The notes under the pieces: model-generated | Database searches by the model: none | What the model was told of the DNA's origin: nothing | What the model saw: the letters and a program-made list of their open reading frames with translations, nothing else | Source of the DNA: Mytilus edulis | Lineage: Eukaryota; Mollusca; Bivalvia; Mytilida; Mytilidae | Direction: 5' to 3' | DNA: 64,000 nt | Assembly (NCBI RefSeq): GCF_963676685.1 | Contig: NC_092346.1 | Coordinates: 80,553,821-80,617,820 of the forward strand | Shown: positions 1 through 12,668 of the stretch, one piece after another | Layout of the letters: each line of letters begins with the position of its first letter | Position numbering within the stretch: the stretch's first letter is position 1 | Program-made: the position numbers and the translations under genes

Positions 1-850
1 ACAACGTCTCTGGGTCAAAGTCTGCCATTGTGTCTGGGGGTCTGGTCTGGCTTACCTTTGTCTAAACTTAGTTTAGACCTCTAAGGTTGAAACCCCAGCA
101 GGGTAACCCCCTTTTTTGGTAAGTTCAGATAAATAACTTTACTCCAACCTATCACGTTTATGAGTACAATAAGTGACACGGAAATTCTTTGTGACTAATG
201 AATGAGCACTCGAAAGTGCATGCATTCGACGCAAGGAAATTATCCGATCATACAGCTTGAAACCTTCGGACTTTCTTCCGTGTCAAATGACTGAACACAT
301 GGACTGGAACAAACTCTTGTGTCCTTTTACAGAAATTTCAAAACATTTCCACTAAGCTATCTACTACTTTAGTTATTAAAAGAAACAAAGGAAGGCACTT
401 TTGTTTTGCTCTTCACCTTCATAAACTATTTATAGCCTCGTTGTGATCGCAACATCCGGTTCATAATCTAAACACCGGAAATGGCTAAAAAGTTAATTTC
501 CCGCGGATTATAATTTAATCTTTGCTTTGTAAACAAACAAATAAAAGCTTCCTAAAATAATTGTACTTCATCATTTTTCAACATTTCTCTTTACTTTTTT
601 TACAACATATCCACTTTTAAAAAAAAACACGAGAAAATTGTATTTAAATTCAGCATTTTTTTGTCACCATGTGAAAAACTTGAATGTTTTAAATGGATTA
701 CGGACACTTGGTGGTCTATTCAAATCATTTGTTAGTTTTGACTTTTCCACCCTCTACAGAAATAAAGAAAAAACGTTAATTTTTTTCTCATGGACAACAT
801 TTTAATATACATGTACTTTCGACAATATTATTGACAAGTTGTTGGCTTTC
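1..850. other. No gene recognised
   Basis: AT-rich sequence with many stops in all frames. The start (TTTGTCTAAACTTAGTTTAGAC at about 57-78) has a small palindrome. Nothing else was supported. Confidence 0.5.
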
Positions 851-856
851 CTACAA

Positions 857-1070
857 TGAGGGGGGATAAGACCTTTATCGGGACTCCGGGATCGGGTGTT
901 TTTAAGCTCGGGATTTCGGGAGTTACTACTTCGGGATCCGGGAATTTTTTTTTTCAAATTTCGGGATCCGGGATTTAACTTTATTTAAATTCGGGACCTC
1001 GGCATTTCGTGTTTTTAAGCCCGGGATTTCGGGATCAGGACCCCTCCTACCCCCCCCCCCCCCCCCCCCT
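857..1070 (-). mobile_element. MITE-like element rich in CGGGAT, degraded copy
   Basis: It starts TGAGGGGGGATAAG and consists of repeated TTCGGGATCCGGG motifs with TTTTTAAGC. The far end has decayed into a run of about 20 C at 1050-1069. It is the inverse of the better preserved copy at 33042-33243, which shows both termini. Confidence 0.8.
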
Positions 1071-1394
1071 ATAATGGGCACAAATTGCAACCCTTTCATG
1101 GTATCGGGTCAGTTCGCCCAAATAACATGTTCGTCCTGGGTCCGTTTGCTCTGAGTTCGTTCGCCCTACTTAAAAAAAAATAAACCAGGGTATTGGAGTT
1201 GATATTCAGATAATTATATGGTTTATATTCTTGAAATTTATGAAAACATGGAAATATTTAAAAGTTGTTGGCTAGTTTAGGATAATTTTAATTAACTAAT
1301 TGTTCAATGACTTGATAATTCTCACTGATTGTTGTGATACTTGTCTTTTGATGGATTAATAATAACAACAGAGACATATATATGTAAAATTGAG

Positions 1395-2386
1395 AAAGGA
1401 AATGGTGAATATGTCAAAGCGACAACCACCCGACCATAGAGCAAACAACAGCCGAAGGCAACCAATGGGTCTTCAATGTAGCGAGAATTCCCGCACCCGT
1501 AGGTGTCCTTCAGCTGGCCCCTAAAATATGCATAATAATACAGTGATAATGGACGTCATACTAAACTCCGAATTATACACAAGAAACTAAAATTTAAAAT
1601 CATACAAGACTAACAAAGGCCAGAGGCTCCTGACTTGGGACAGGCGCAAAATTGCGGCGGGGTTAAACATGTTTATGAGATCTCAACCCTCCCCCTATAC
1701 CTCTAGCCAATGTAGAAAAGTAAAAGAATAACAATACGCACATTAAAATTCAGTTCAAGAGAAGTCCGAGTCTGATGTCAAAAGATGTAACAAAAGAAAA
1801 TAAATAAAATGACAATAATACATAAATAACAACAGACTACTAGCAGTTAACTGACATGCCAGCTCCAGACCTCAATTAAACTGATTGAAAGATTATGTCT
1901 TCATCATATGAATATCAGGTACAATCCCTCCCGTTAGGGGTTTAGTATCATACTATCATAAAATATATGAGAAGAACATAACCCGTGTCATGCCAACAAC
2001 TGTTTTTTTAGAAATAAATGTGTTTAGTTCCGATGCAAAGACCCTATCAGTGAATCAATGTTAAAGCCAAAATATGCAATCTTTAATGACCTGACAACAG
2101 TATCGTAACTATATCCCCTTTTAATAAGTCTATTTAAAGGTTTTGTTAGTTTCTGAGGAGAATACTGACATTTTTGTGCTTTATAAAGAATATTTCCATA
2201 AAATTTTGGATGTGAAATACCTGAACGTATAAGATGTCTGAATGTTGAGTTATATTTACGAATTATTTCCTTATACCGGTGATAAAATTTAGTAAATGTT
2301 TTGACCAGTTTACTAAATTTTTGATATGTGTATATATGTCTCTGATAACAACAAACGTTTACTTTTGTTTTGATAAATAAAAACAA
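1395..2386 (-). mobile_element. Decayed retroelement 3' end with C-terminal ORF fragment
   Basis: On the minus strand a 120-codon frame at 2386-2024 (KFYHRYKEIIRKYN, SGISHPKFYGNILYK, LNRLIKRGY, VVRSLKIAYFGFNIDSL) resembles the C-terminal part of a reverse-transcriptase-type ORF that I recall from mollusc and cnidarian repeats; class unresolved. It is followed by a non-coding tail to about 1395 containing GGCCAGCTGAAGGAC and GGTCGGGTGGTTG, a tail also found in the other orientation at 11197-11335. Confidence 0.6.
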
Positions 2387-2389
2387 TGA

Positions 2390-3550
2390 TGTACAAACTG
2401 TAAATCATGAAAAAGGATTAAATAGTTCATTTATAATACTCGGAGACTAGTCTCAGTTATACTACATTAAAATAAAATTGAATATATACAATTTGTTTGT
2501 TAACAAATATCTGAGACTACGTCGAGACGCGACGGCCATAGGATGTGTCGGCCATACCCCCACATCGTCCATGGGACATATATCGGCCACACATTGTGAG
2601 ACGTATCGTCCACACTTTAATTTTTTTTGATTGAGGTTATAACATAAAATATAATAATAGAATAAATATTTATTCATATAAATAACAGAAATATAATTTA
2701 TTTAGTAATTTTTTTCTGCACAAGAGATCTACTGTGCACCTTTATTTTATTCTTGTAAGAGTTATCTTTGCTCAGTTGATCATCATCACTCGTTGGGGCC
2801 ATATTATGTATGTATATTGTTTATTTCTTCATTATCATTTATAAAGACTTTCTGAAGAATCAATTTTATCGTAATGTGATATAAAGGCATCTTATTTTAT
2901 ATGAAGTTTAAACTTTAGGAATGTTGACTGTCGCTGTCGATGACGATATATAAACACAAGCACATGTTACAGATCTTTTTATTATAACTTTTAAAAACTA
3001 TATTATTCTAAACATTTAACAATAAAAATCTTCTCAATCTCAATCTTGGTCAAATTTAAAACAGGACTCAGTGTAAAGGTTAACTGCTAAGGAAGGCAAT
3101 TCATTCGAGTTATATTTGTCATGATCATCACATGGTTTAATAATTCTGTATTTTTCTCTTGATTACCTTGTTTTATATTTCATAACTAATCTTATAGTTA
3201 TAATTTTGACAGAAATTAGTCTCCCATTCGGATATAGTCATTCATTCCTTTCATAGCAGTTTTTTTTTGTATTGTTGTTAATCCCAGTTTATGACAAACC
3301 GCAGTAAAGATCCTTCGAAAGTCAATTCAATTGATAAATTTGATAGACTTATCATAACCTTGATGATAATTTTGTTATAACTTGAGTTAAATTACACTAT
3401 TGAAATTTACTGAAGGGAGAAGACACTATACATTTATTACTTTGGGATACCATACGGCATATTTTGTAAATAGTGAACAAAAAGGTAAAACATGCTACAC
3501 AGTGTAACACATGATCCGTATGCTGGAGTTTCTTATTGACAACATATTTG
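2390..3550. other. No gene recognised
   Basis: Short frames only. About 2520-2620 has repeated CGGCCA(T/C)A/CGTCC motifs of unknown meaning. The last part leads into the reverse transcriptase fragment. Confidence 0.5.
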
Positions 3551-3555
3551 TTGAA

Positions 3556-4236
3556 TTTGAAGGTAGACTTTTTCAACAAATTATCGGCATTCCTGTGGGA
3601 ACGAACTGTGTGCCTCTCCTTGCCGACCTTTTCTTGCTTTCATATGAATCGGAGTTCCTTCGGACACTTTAAAAAAACAAGAAGATCAAAGAAGCCATGT
3701 CATTAATTCCACATTCAGATATATTGATGATGTTCTTTCCATTAACAATACGAACTTTTCTCATTGGATTCCATTAATATATCCCACAGGATCGATACTG
3801 TTACTTCCGCCTCATTTTTAGACTTATACCTAGAATTCGACATACACAGTCATTTCAGTTCCACAATCTATCACAAACGAGACGATTTCAATTTTGAAAT
3901 TATCAATTTCCCCCATGCACCTTAGTAGCAATAAAACATGTACCCACTTCAGCTGCATATGGGATATACATTTCCCAGCTTATTCGGTATCCAAGATCTT
4001 GCACCTCCTACTCAGACTTTGTAAAACGTCACCAGTGTCTGAGCAGAAAGTTGATGAACAAGGGCCACGGTATGTCAAAGAACGTGTCGTCCTTTTTTTT
4101 CAAAAAAAGGTTCATCGGAAGGTACAAAGACCTTGTTGATAAATATTCCGTATCAACATCACAAATAATACACGATGGTCTTAAAGTAAAAATTATGGGT
4201 ACTGACGTTGTTTATCATCGTACTAACGTGTTATAG
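3556..4236 (+). pseudogene. Reverse transcriptase fragment, frameshifted
   Basis: Conceptual pieces in different frames give IIGIPVGTNC, PLLADLFLLSYE, FRYIDDVLSINN (the catalytic YIDD box of reverse transcriptases), then FLDLYLEF, IYHKRDDFNFEIINFP, and lastly YKDLVDKYSVS. Several shifts and stops break the frame, so it is a dead fragment. It resembles the Penelope-like/other retroelement RTs common in bivalves; exact class not determined. Followed by a TTTATTTGTCTTGATG 3' tail to about 4395. Confidence 0.75.
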
Positions 4237-4395
4237 TATTCTTTTATTTGTCTTGATGTATATAACTTTTACTGTTTAGTCTTTTTTGGGGGAATATCCT
4301 TTTGACGTGACTCTGTACTTTTACATGCTGTCATTGTATTATTGTTCTATGCTATTTTTGTATTCTTGTCTTTCATTTTTGCTAATCCATTCGAA
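4237..4395 (+). mobile_element. 3' untranslated remnant of the RT element
   Basis: TATTCTTTTATTTGTCTTGA and downstream T-rich sequence directly follow the RT fragment and match the longer version at about 20580-20860, linking both as the same retroelement family. Confidence 0.65.
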
Positions 4396-4404
4396 ATGAT
4401 AAAA

Positions 4405-4752
4405 ACAATAAGTATCAAAGGTACCAGACTTATAATTTGATACACCAAACGCGCGTTTGAGCTTTCGTATATGATAGACTAATCGGTGACGCTCAGATCA
4501 CAATAGTTAGAAAGTTAAATAAGTATAAAGTTGAAAGGTATTGAGGACCCAAAATTAAAAAAAAGTTGTGCCAAATACGGCTAGGGTAATCTATGCCTTG
4601 GATAAGAAAATCCTTAATGTTTCGAATAATTCATACTTTAGCCAACAGTTAATTTACAAAAAGGACCATTTGATGTTATCCATGTCAACACCGAAGTGTT
4701 GACTACTGGGCTGGATAATCTCGGGGACGAAACGTCCACCAGCATTTCATTA
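4405..4752 (+). repeat. Mussel-type ACGCGCGTTT repeat, copy 1
   Basis: Starts at ATCAAAGGTACCAG, contains ACCAAACGCGCGTTT, AGTTGTGCCAAATACGGCTA and ends CGGGGACGAAACGTCCACCA. The same order of motifs recurs at 11545-12120 and 12145-12480. Confidence 0.85.
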
Positions 4753-4952
4753 TTGTTAATTGTTTTTTAATGATGGTGTTCCCTTTGCTTCTTCTTGTAA
4801 TTTGTATATGTTACAGATATTGAAAAAAAAGTTTGACATTTTAGATGTCCGATTCGGCCATTTTATATATTGAGTAATTTATTTTAGGCATTTTACAAAA
4901 TGCTTGGAAAAATAGAAAGGACTGAAATTATTTTATTAAATGTATAAGTTAA

Positions 4953-6039
4953 ACAAGAGTGCACACGCTGAAATGTCTCGCCTTCTTTACTAATCATTGA
5001 TATTATGTTGATAGTCCTAAATATAAAGCTTTATTACAACTGTCACATAAACTCAACATTAACCAAGAAAACTAAACATTGATCAGTGAACCATGAAAAT
5101 GATGTCAAGGTCAGATGATCCATGCCAGGCAGACATGTACAGATCACAATTCTTCCATACAACAAATATAGTTGACCTATTGCTTATAAATTAAGAAAAA
5201 CAGACCAAAACACAAATACTTAACTATAACCACTGAACCATGAAAACGAGGTCAAGGTCAAATAAAATCTGCACGACTGACATATAGATCATAAAATATT
5301 TCCATACACCAAATATACTAGACCTATTGCATATAGTATTAGAAAAATAGACCAAAACTCAAAAACTTAACTTTGACCACTGAACCATGAAAATGAGGTC
5401 AAGGTCAGATGACAACTGTCAGCTAGACATGTACACCTTACAATCATTCCATACACCAAATATAGAAGACATATTGCATATAGTATAAGAAAAACAGACC
5501 AAAACACAAAAACTTAATTATAACCACTGAACCATGAAAATAAGGTCAAGGTCAGATGACACCTGCCAGTTGGACATGTACACCTTACAGTCCTTCCATA
5601 CACCAAATATACTAGACCTATTGCTAATAGAATCTGAGATATGGACTTGACCACCAAAACTTAACCTTGTTTACTGATCCATGAAATGAGGTCGAGGTCA
5701 AGTGAAAACTGTCTGACGGGCATGAGGACCTTGCAAGATACGCACATTCCAAAAAGAGTTATCCTATTGATTATAATAAGAGAGAATTTAACATTACAAA
5801 AAATCTTAAACTTTTTTTCAAGTAGTCACTGAACCATGAAAATGACGCCAAGGACATTGGACATGTGACTGACGGAAAGTTCGTAACATGAGGCATCTAC
5901 ATACAAAGTATGAAGCATCCAGGTCTTCCACCTTCTAAAATATAAATCTTTTAAGAAGTAAGCTAACACCGACCGCCGCCACCGGATCACTATCTCTATG
6001 TCGAGCTTTCTGCAACAAAAGTTGCAGGCTCGACAAAAA
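4953..6039 (+). mobile_element. Repeat element with about five 165-bp internal repeats and a double hairpin end
   Basis: From ACAAGAGTGCACACGCTGAAA to a terminal hairpin at 6000-6034 (GTCGAGC/GCTCGAC outer stem, CTGCAAC/GTTGCAG inner stem). The interior repeats ACTGAACCATGAAAATGAGG..GGTCAAGGTCAGATGA. An inverted copy is at 29192-30293 and a partial one near 34605-34790. Confidence 0.85.
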
Positions 6040-7060
6040 TGAGCTACTGCAAATATTGAACCTGAGAACATTTTGATCTTCGACAATAACTGAATTTTAA
6101 CGCTTGAATATTTTAAGAATCTAAAGTTTAAAAATAATTTCTTCAGAATTACTGAAAATTAACAGCCCTTAACTAGACAATTCATTAGCTATTTCATATT
6201 ATGTTTCGATGGCATGATCTTTTACACATCTGTCCTGATTATTTGGGAAATACATTAATTGTTTATTGTTTTGGTAAAATCCAGACCATGATACATTCAG
6301 CTCTGTTACTAAATATTGTTTCTGATAAAACACCCGAAGTTCAAAATTATGGGTTTTTGTTTTTCGTGTATTCCAAACATTTCACAAAATAAACATGGTC
6401 ATGGTTCTGCTGATTTTCACCTTTTGGTTTATAAGCATCTAAGATGCAATTCTTTGCATGTCTGGTGATATATTCATACTGTAGGCGATGCTTATTATAT
6501 CGATACACCCGGTGTCGCTTCATATTGACTTCATGCAATCCTGCAAGTTTGCGTTTGTAACCTTACGTGATTTATCCCTTCTTGGTTGATTTACAACATT
6601 TTAACATCGATAAATTATACTATTGCCTAAATTCTTCAGATTGTAAAGACCAAAGAGTTACCATGAGGCAATACAGATGGAAGACTATCATTTATGAATC
6701 AGAACCATATTCGGCATTGTGTGGAGATTCTCATGGAGAATCATTTTGGTTGTATAGGATAATAGGTACTTACTTGTACAAAACTCACATACAAGTATAT
6801 GTATTAGACATTTCATATAACGCCCGTCATCGTTAGACAATTTATAAAATTGCCTGAATTTAGAAAATGTCTATGCCCGTATGTATTCAGTGACGTTTTG
6901 AACTTGAATGAATGCGATAATATATGCATAACTGATAAAGTATCAAGTCGGGGATTGTTGATACCAGGAATCATGGATAACTTAAAACTTGTCCTAAATG
7001 TTTTAATTCTTTTTATAAATACAAAGATATTGCTTGGAAGTTTGGCTTGGCTCTACTTGT
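6040..7060. other. No gene recognised
   Basis: Contains open frames of 63-89 codons on both strands (for example 6567-6836), none with a recognisable motif or splice context. Possibly old transposon sequence. Confidence 0.4.
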
Positions 7061-7064
7061 ACAA

Positions 7065-7752
7065 TTTTATCACAAAAAAAAAATCACAAAAAAACTGAAC
7101 TCCAAGGAAAATTCAAAAACGGAAAGTCCTTAATCAAATGGCGAAATCAATAGATAAATAAAGGCAACAGTAGTATACCGCTGTTCGAAACTTATAAATC
7201 GATTGAGAGAAAAAAAAAGCCGTGTTGCAAACTAAAAACTGAGGGAAAGGCATCAAATATAAGAAGAGAACAACAAGTTAACACACCATTAAAATGGTAC
7301 ACACACAGAAACGAACTATAATATAACAATGGTCATTTTCCTGTCTTGGTACAGGACATTTTATGAAAAAAATGGTGGGTTGAACCTGGTTTTTGTGGCA
7401 TGCCAAACCTCCCGCTTTTATGGCAATGTTAAATATAATATTAAAATGACAACAGGACTACAATACAAAGAAATGGGAGAACATATAGGACAGAGAAATA
7501 CACAAATAATAGCTAACAAAAGGTACCAGGTTTAAAATTTAATACGCCAGACGTGTGTAAAAAATAGTCCACACAAGACTAACCAGTAACGCTCGGATGA
7601 AAAAAGTTCAAAAACCAAAACAAGTATAAAGTTGAAGAGCACTGAGGACCAAAAGTTACAAAAAGTTGTGCACAATACCGCTAGGGTTTTCTGCCTGGGA
7701 TAAGAACAACCTTATTATTTAATTTATACTTTTGCAAACAGTAAATTTTATA
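7065..7752 (+). repeat. Composite repeat: TGGCATGCC element plus ACGCGTG-type repeat
   Basis: The left part (ACTGAACTCCAAGG, GGCAACAGTAGTATACCGCT, GGTTGAACCTGG, TTTGTGGCATGCC) is a repeat I recall from mussel genomes. From about 7525 it continues as the ACGCCAGACGTGTG repeat of the 4405 family through GTTGTGCACAATACCGCTAG. Confidence 0.7.
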
Positions 7753-7799
7753 AAATGACTTTATGAAAGTAAAATCACAAAAATACCGAACTCATAGGA

Positions 7800-8330
7800 A
7801 AATCATTTACACTAAATCCATGGGATGTTGGATGTGTACGGATTGATAATTTAGTCTTAGATGCATGATTTTTTTATTAGTTGTTAGTGGCTTTGAACTA
7901 ACTTTCAGATAACTGCGAGTACTCTCAGATCTGTTCCTACAGTCTTTTTGTTGTAAGGATGTACAAGTACCCGGCCACGTCCACTTGTATTTTTGTCCAT
8001 CTGATGAGTTAAGCCTTTTCAACTGATTTTAATAGTTCGTTTTTATGTCGTACTGTCATACCACTGTCCCAGATTAGGGGGAGGGTTGGGATCCCGACAA
8101 CATGTGACATATTTGTTTTTCGTTCATTTTTTTGTATACAAATAAGGCCGTTAGTTTTCTTGTTTGAATTGTTTTACATTGTCATATCGGGGCCTTTTAT
8201 AGCTGACTATGCGGTATGGGCTTCGCTCATTGTTGAAGGCCGTACGGTGACCTATAGTTGTTAATGTATGTGTCATTTTGGTCTCTTGTGTATATATGAG
8301 CAAAATATCAAAGACAAGAATACACAAATT
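7800..8330 (+). repeat. Interspersed repeat ending with GCTGACTATGCGGTATGGG module
   Basis: Contains CCATCTGATGAGTTAAGCC, GGGGGAGGGTTGGGATCCCG, AAATAAGGCCGTTAG, then GGCCTTTTATAGCTGACTAT and GGCCGTACGGTGACC. The terminal module alone is found at 31195-31352 and 40893-41015, each ending CAATCATACCACATCTTC. Confidence 0.75.
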
Positions 8331-8937
8331 TACTATGTCATATATGTATTGACCCCCCACACACACACATAAAAAGGGATAATGACTAAACACATAGCAA
8401 AATGCAAGCATATACACATGTTTTACAATAACACAATAACGGAACGTATAAGTACAGACCCACGCTATATGTATCGAAGTAACATCAAAAGGCATATTGA
8501 TATAGCACATTAGCAAAAATGAAATACAAGATTACGAGAATATCATGAACAATAACATTATGACAGGATGTACAAGTACAACAAGTATCTTAATCACAAT
8601 AAATACAAACAAATATCTAACAAAGAAGCACAAAAAGGCATATACCACATCCAACAACATCACCCATTGCTTTCTTATTTTTGAATTTTATCTATGTATG
8701 TTAAATCCACCTAAAACGACTGACAAACGAGATATTACAACCTAATATTTTGGTGATGTCCATAGAGCCCGTTAATCGGTCACAAGTCAAATCTACACAA
8801 ATATTAGTCTACAGTGTGTTTCAAAACTTCTGTTAATACCATATATATCTATATTTAGGCATTGCCCAAACGTTTTTGGACGTCTTTACAATAAATCCTC
8901 TGGAAATGTATACTCATAGTTATAAAGTCCAGATTGA

Positions 8938-9125
8938 TTTATTTAGTGAAATTGTCAGCTTTCAGTAACTGCGAATACTCTCAGATCGGTACATTTTGTT
9001 AGTATTTCTGTGTGCTTATGCTTTTCTGACGAGTCAAACCATGTGCAGCATATATTTACAACTGTTTTATGTTGTGCTGGAAGCTGTAATTCAGTGGCTG
9101 TTGTTTGGTTTCTTTGTAAGAAAAT
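8938..9125 (+). repeat. Short relative of the 7900-8000 repeat
   Basis: Shares TAACTGCGA(A/G)TACTCTCAGATC and later AAGCTGTAATTCAGTGGCTG. Too short to assign to a class. Confidence 0.5.
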
Positions 9126-9579
9126 TTTCCTATCTGAAACCACCAACACCAAACTTTACCACAATCATCATAAGAATATCTAACTTAAAATGGCTCTGAT
9201 TAATTTTTGCGTTTGGGAATATTAGTTTGAAAACTATGATAGATAGAAAAAAATACGAAGAGAAAAAATATCAAGAAGATCCAGAAGGGTACAGGTCTTG
9301 GGTCAACCTGTCAGTTTAAAGAAAATAAAACATTAGAGAAAAAAAGCATGATAAACATTGTTAAATTGTTAAAATTCTTTTAAATGATAAGTCAGTGCGC
9401 GCAATGTCTCCCACAAAACCGATGTGATGTTTCTTTTGTTGTCCAGTCCATAACCACTAGGATAGGGACCCCTTATATAAACCATTCTTGACGGACTAAA
9501 TATTTAAAATCATTTAATGTGAATCATTCAGAATGTTCAAGCTCAAGGTCAACTGCACAACAGAAATGATAATAAAACG

Positions 9580-10640
9580 CTTTATTTGTTTACAAAACTT
9601 TTGAATTTTTGAAATACTAAGGCTTTAAATTTTTACCTCAGGAAAAGATTACCTTAGCTGTATTTGGCAAAACTTTTAGGAATTTAGGTCCTCAATGCTG
9701 TTCAACTTCGTACTTTATTTGGTATTTTTTTAAACCGTTTTTGGATTCAAGCGTCACTGATGAGTCTTTTGTAGACCAAACGCGCGTCTGGCGTAAATAC
9801 AAAAGTTAATCAAGGTATCTTTGATGAGTTTAATTGTACTTTCTAATGGAATTGCATGGAATTTAAAAATTTGCAATGATAATTTTCCAGGTTATTCAAT
9901 GGACATATCAAACGCCGATTTGGAGTCCTTAAATGTTGATAAATAGGGGACTGTTACCGTTTTATTTAATGCTCTGCTATTTTTCTCAGGATGAAAATTC
10001 TGTCGAGGACTAAAGTCACTTCTCTGGATACATATGATAAAGTTATTCCTATCGAGCTGTCAAAGTGTTTATATACAAAACGCGCGTCTGGCGTAAATAC
10101 AGAATTTAATCCTGGTATCTTTGATGAGTTTCTTTATACCTTTTTTATTTACAAGTACGAAACCTCTTACATCACGTTTGGAGAAAACAATGTTCACATC
10201 ATACAATATCTGTTTTGCTCAGGTATCTATCTCACTGATGAGTCTTTTTTTTCAACGAAACGCGAGTCTGGCGCAAAATACCAAATTTAAATCCTATAGT
10301 ATTTATGATGAGTTAATTTACAACCACTGGGTCGATGCCAACTGCTGGTGGAGTTTTTATTCCTTGAGGGTATCACCAGCCCAGTCAGTACTTCTGTGTT
10401 GACATGAATTATCATTGATATTGTCATACTTATGAATTAAATGTTTACAAAACATCGAATTTTTTAAACACTAAGGCTTTTCTATCGCAGGATAAGATTA
10501 CAGTAGCTATATTTTACAAAATGTTCAGGAATTTTTGGTCCTCAATGCTCTTCAACTTCGTACTTTATTACGTTTTTTTGACTTTGTAGATGAAACGCGT
10601 GTCTGGCACAAAATACATCCTGGTATCTTTGACCAATCTT
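9580..10640 (-). repeat. Cluster of ACGCGCGTCTGG repeats, inverse orientation
   Basis: Successive truncated pieces carry TGATGAGTCTTTTGTAGACC and AACGCGCGTCTGGCGTAAATA (9755-9800, 10078-10100), AACGCGAGTCTGGCGC (about 10258) and AAACGCGTGTCTGGC (about 10592), with CCTCAATGCTCTTCAACTTC between them. They are the reverse complement of the 4405 family. The short frames here are incidental. Confidence 0.75.
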
Positions 10641-11335
10641 CCGCACTTTTTATTACTAATGTTGTTTATAATTGTTATTTCATGGGCTCTTGTACTGAAC
10701 ATGACCGTTTTGCCACAACCTTTAACCAATTTTTCTTTTCCGCCTTTGAGATCTTGTGGCATTGGTTTTTCGATATCAGTCTTTCGGAGATATCTATTCA
10801 ATTGTAGTATATGGGTATATCCATTCATCTTCATATATATTAACGGTAGATATACTGTTCCAAGGTTCCTCCTAATATTTGAAATCTATTCCGTAAATGC
10901 AGATTTAATTCCGGTGCCACAACATATCTTAATTTACTTTTTTGTTCATGATTTATCCTCTGTCAATAGTTTTAACTTAACTATGGAAATAAATAGCTCC
11001 TTATCGTTGCCAACATCAACACCTCTAAATGCTCTTTATATGATGTTACATCCCTAATTAGAGGTTGTCTAAACCTTTCAGTAATCAATTTTGATGTAAT
11101 CGATCTGGTTCTAGTATTATTTTAACTTTTAGTTTTTTTTTGGTTCAATTTTGAGTTTATTATGGTGTTCATTATCACTGAACTAGTATATATTTGTTTA
11201 GGGGCCAGCTGAAGGACGCCTCCGGGTGCGAGATTTTCTCGTTGCATTGAAGACCTGTTGGCGACCTTCTGCTGTTGTCTGCTCTATGGTCGGGTTGTTG
11301 TCTCTTTGACACATTCCCCATTTCCATTCTCAATT
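10640..11335 (+). mobile_element. Decayed element ending in GGCCAGCTGAAGGACG tail
   Basis: The last 140 bases (about 11197-11335: GGCCAGCTGAAGGACGCC, TGGTCGGGTTGTTGTC, CATTTCCATTCTCAATTTTA) are the inverse of 1395-1515. Upstream sequence to 10640 has a long plus-strand frame of 155 codons with a hydrophobic, Phe/Leu-rich composition and no recognised domain, so I treat it as non-coding. Confidence 0.6.
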
Positions 11336-11544
11336 TTAATCATGGTCACCTATTTGTGTCTGGAAGACTGAAACTAAGCTGCTGTTTCTCATTTTTTTTA
11401 TCTATAGATTGCTATGCATTAGTGTTTTTCCGTTTGCTTTGGACATACTTAATGTTACTCTATATTCATATATTTTGTGTGTCGATAATAGTAATATCTC
11501 ACCATCTTTAAGGCTAGACTTCAGAGTTAAAGTCCAATGATATT

Positions 11545-12668
11545 TATCAAAGTACCAGCCGTATAATTTTATACGCCAGACGCGCGTTTCGTCTATATAA
11601 GACTCATCAGTAACGCTCAGATCAAAATAGTAATAAAGGCAATTTAAGCCAAGCTAGTATCAGGTGGAAGAGCATTTTGGTACCAAAATTCCACAACAGT
11701 TGTGCCAAATACGGCTAAGGTAATCTATGCCTAGGATATAAAAATCCTTAGTATTGCGAATAATTCATACTTTTGCAAACAGTTACCGGATTTGTTATCT
11801 CATAAGCATAACGACGGGTGCCACATGTGGAGCAGGATCTGCTTACCCTTCCAGAGCACCTGAGATCACCCCTAGTTTTTGGTGGGGTTCGTGTTGTTTA
11901 TTCTTTAGTTTTCTATGTTGTGTCATGTGTACTATTGTTTGTCTGTTTGTCCTTTTCATTTTTAGCCATGGCAATTTATGAGTTTGGCTGTCCCTGTGGT
12001 ATCTTTCGCCCCTCTTTTAATTTATAAAAATGACCATATAATTGATATGCATGTCAATACTGAAGTTCTAACTACTGGGCTGGTGATACCCTCGGGGACG
12101 AAACGTCCACCAGCAGTTGCATCAAACCAGTGGTGTAAATAGTTTTCAAAGGTATCAGGCATAATTTGATACGCCAAATGCGCGTTTTGTCTACATAAGA
12201 CTCATCAGTGACGATCAGATCAAACTAGTTAGACAGCCAAACAAGTGTAAAGTTGAAGAGCATTTAGGATCCGAAATTCCAAAAAGTTGTGCCGTATACG
12301 ACTTTGGTAATATATGCCTGGAATAAGAAAATCCTTAGTACTTTGAATAATTCATTATTTTGGAAACAGTAAATTTTATAAAAATGACCATATAATTGAT
12401 ATTCATGTCGACACAGAAGTACTGACTACTGGGCTGGTGATACCCTCGGGGGCGAAACGTCCATCAGCAGTGGCATCGATCCAGTGGTGTGAATAGTTAT
12501 CAAAGGTACCAGGCTATTAATTTAATATGCCACACGCGCGTTTCGTCTATCAATGACGCTCAAACCAAAATGGCAATAAATCCAGACAAGTTAATATTGA
12601 AGAGCATTGAGGACCCAAAAATCCAAAAAGTTGTGCTAAAATCGGCTAAGGTAATCAATGAAATTCAT
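11545..12668 (+). repeat. Three direct copies of the ACGCGCGTTTCGTC repeat, one interrupted
   Basis: Copies begin near 11548, 12148 and 12500 (each ATCAAAGGTACCAG-like). The first is split at about 11784-12024 by an insertion; the second (12148-12480) is intact; the third stops near 12668. Each complete copy ends CGAAACGTCCA(C/T)CAGCAG. Confidence 0.82.
11784..12024 (+). mobile_element. Insertion inside an ACGCGCG repeat
   Basis: Sequence from about GGATTTGTTATC, through CGACGGGTGCCACATGTGG and TTTTTGGTGGGGTTCG, to TATCTTTCGCCCCTCTTTT interrupts a copy that continues as TATAAAAATGACCATAT. The intact copy at 12365-12400 shows these parts joined as AACAGTAAATTTTATAAAAATGACC. Ends are approximate. 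Confidence 0.7.

Noticed and set aside
2462..2677. 71-codon minus-strand frame with Cys-rich middle
   Set aside because: No recognisable motif, no splice context; embedded in AT-rich, repeat-like sequence.
10590..11057. 155-codon plus-strand frame
   Set aside because: Starts inside an ACGCGTGTCTGGC repeat, has a skewed Phe/Leu/Ile composition typical of T-rich DNA, and no domain.
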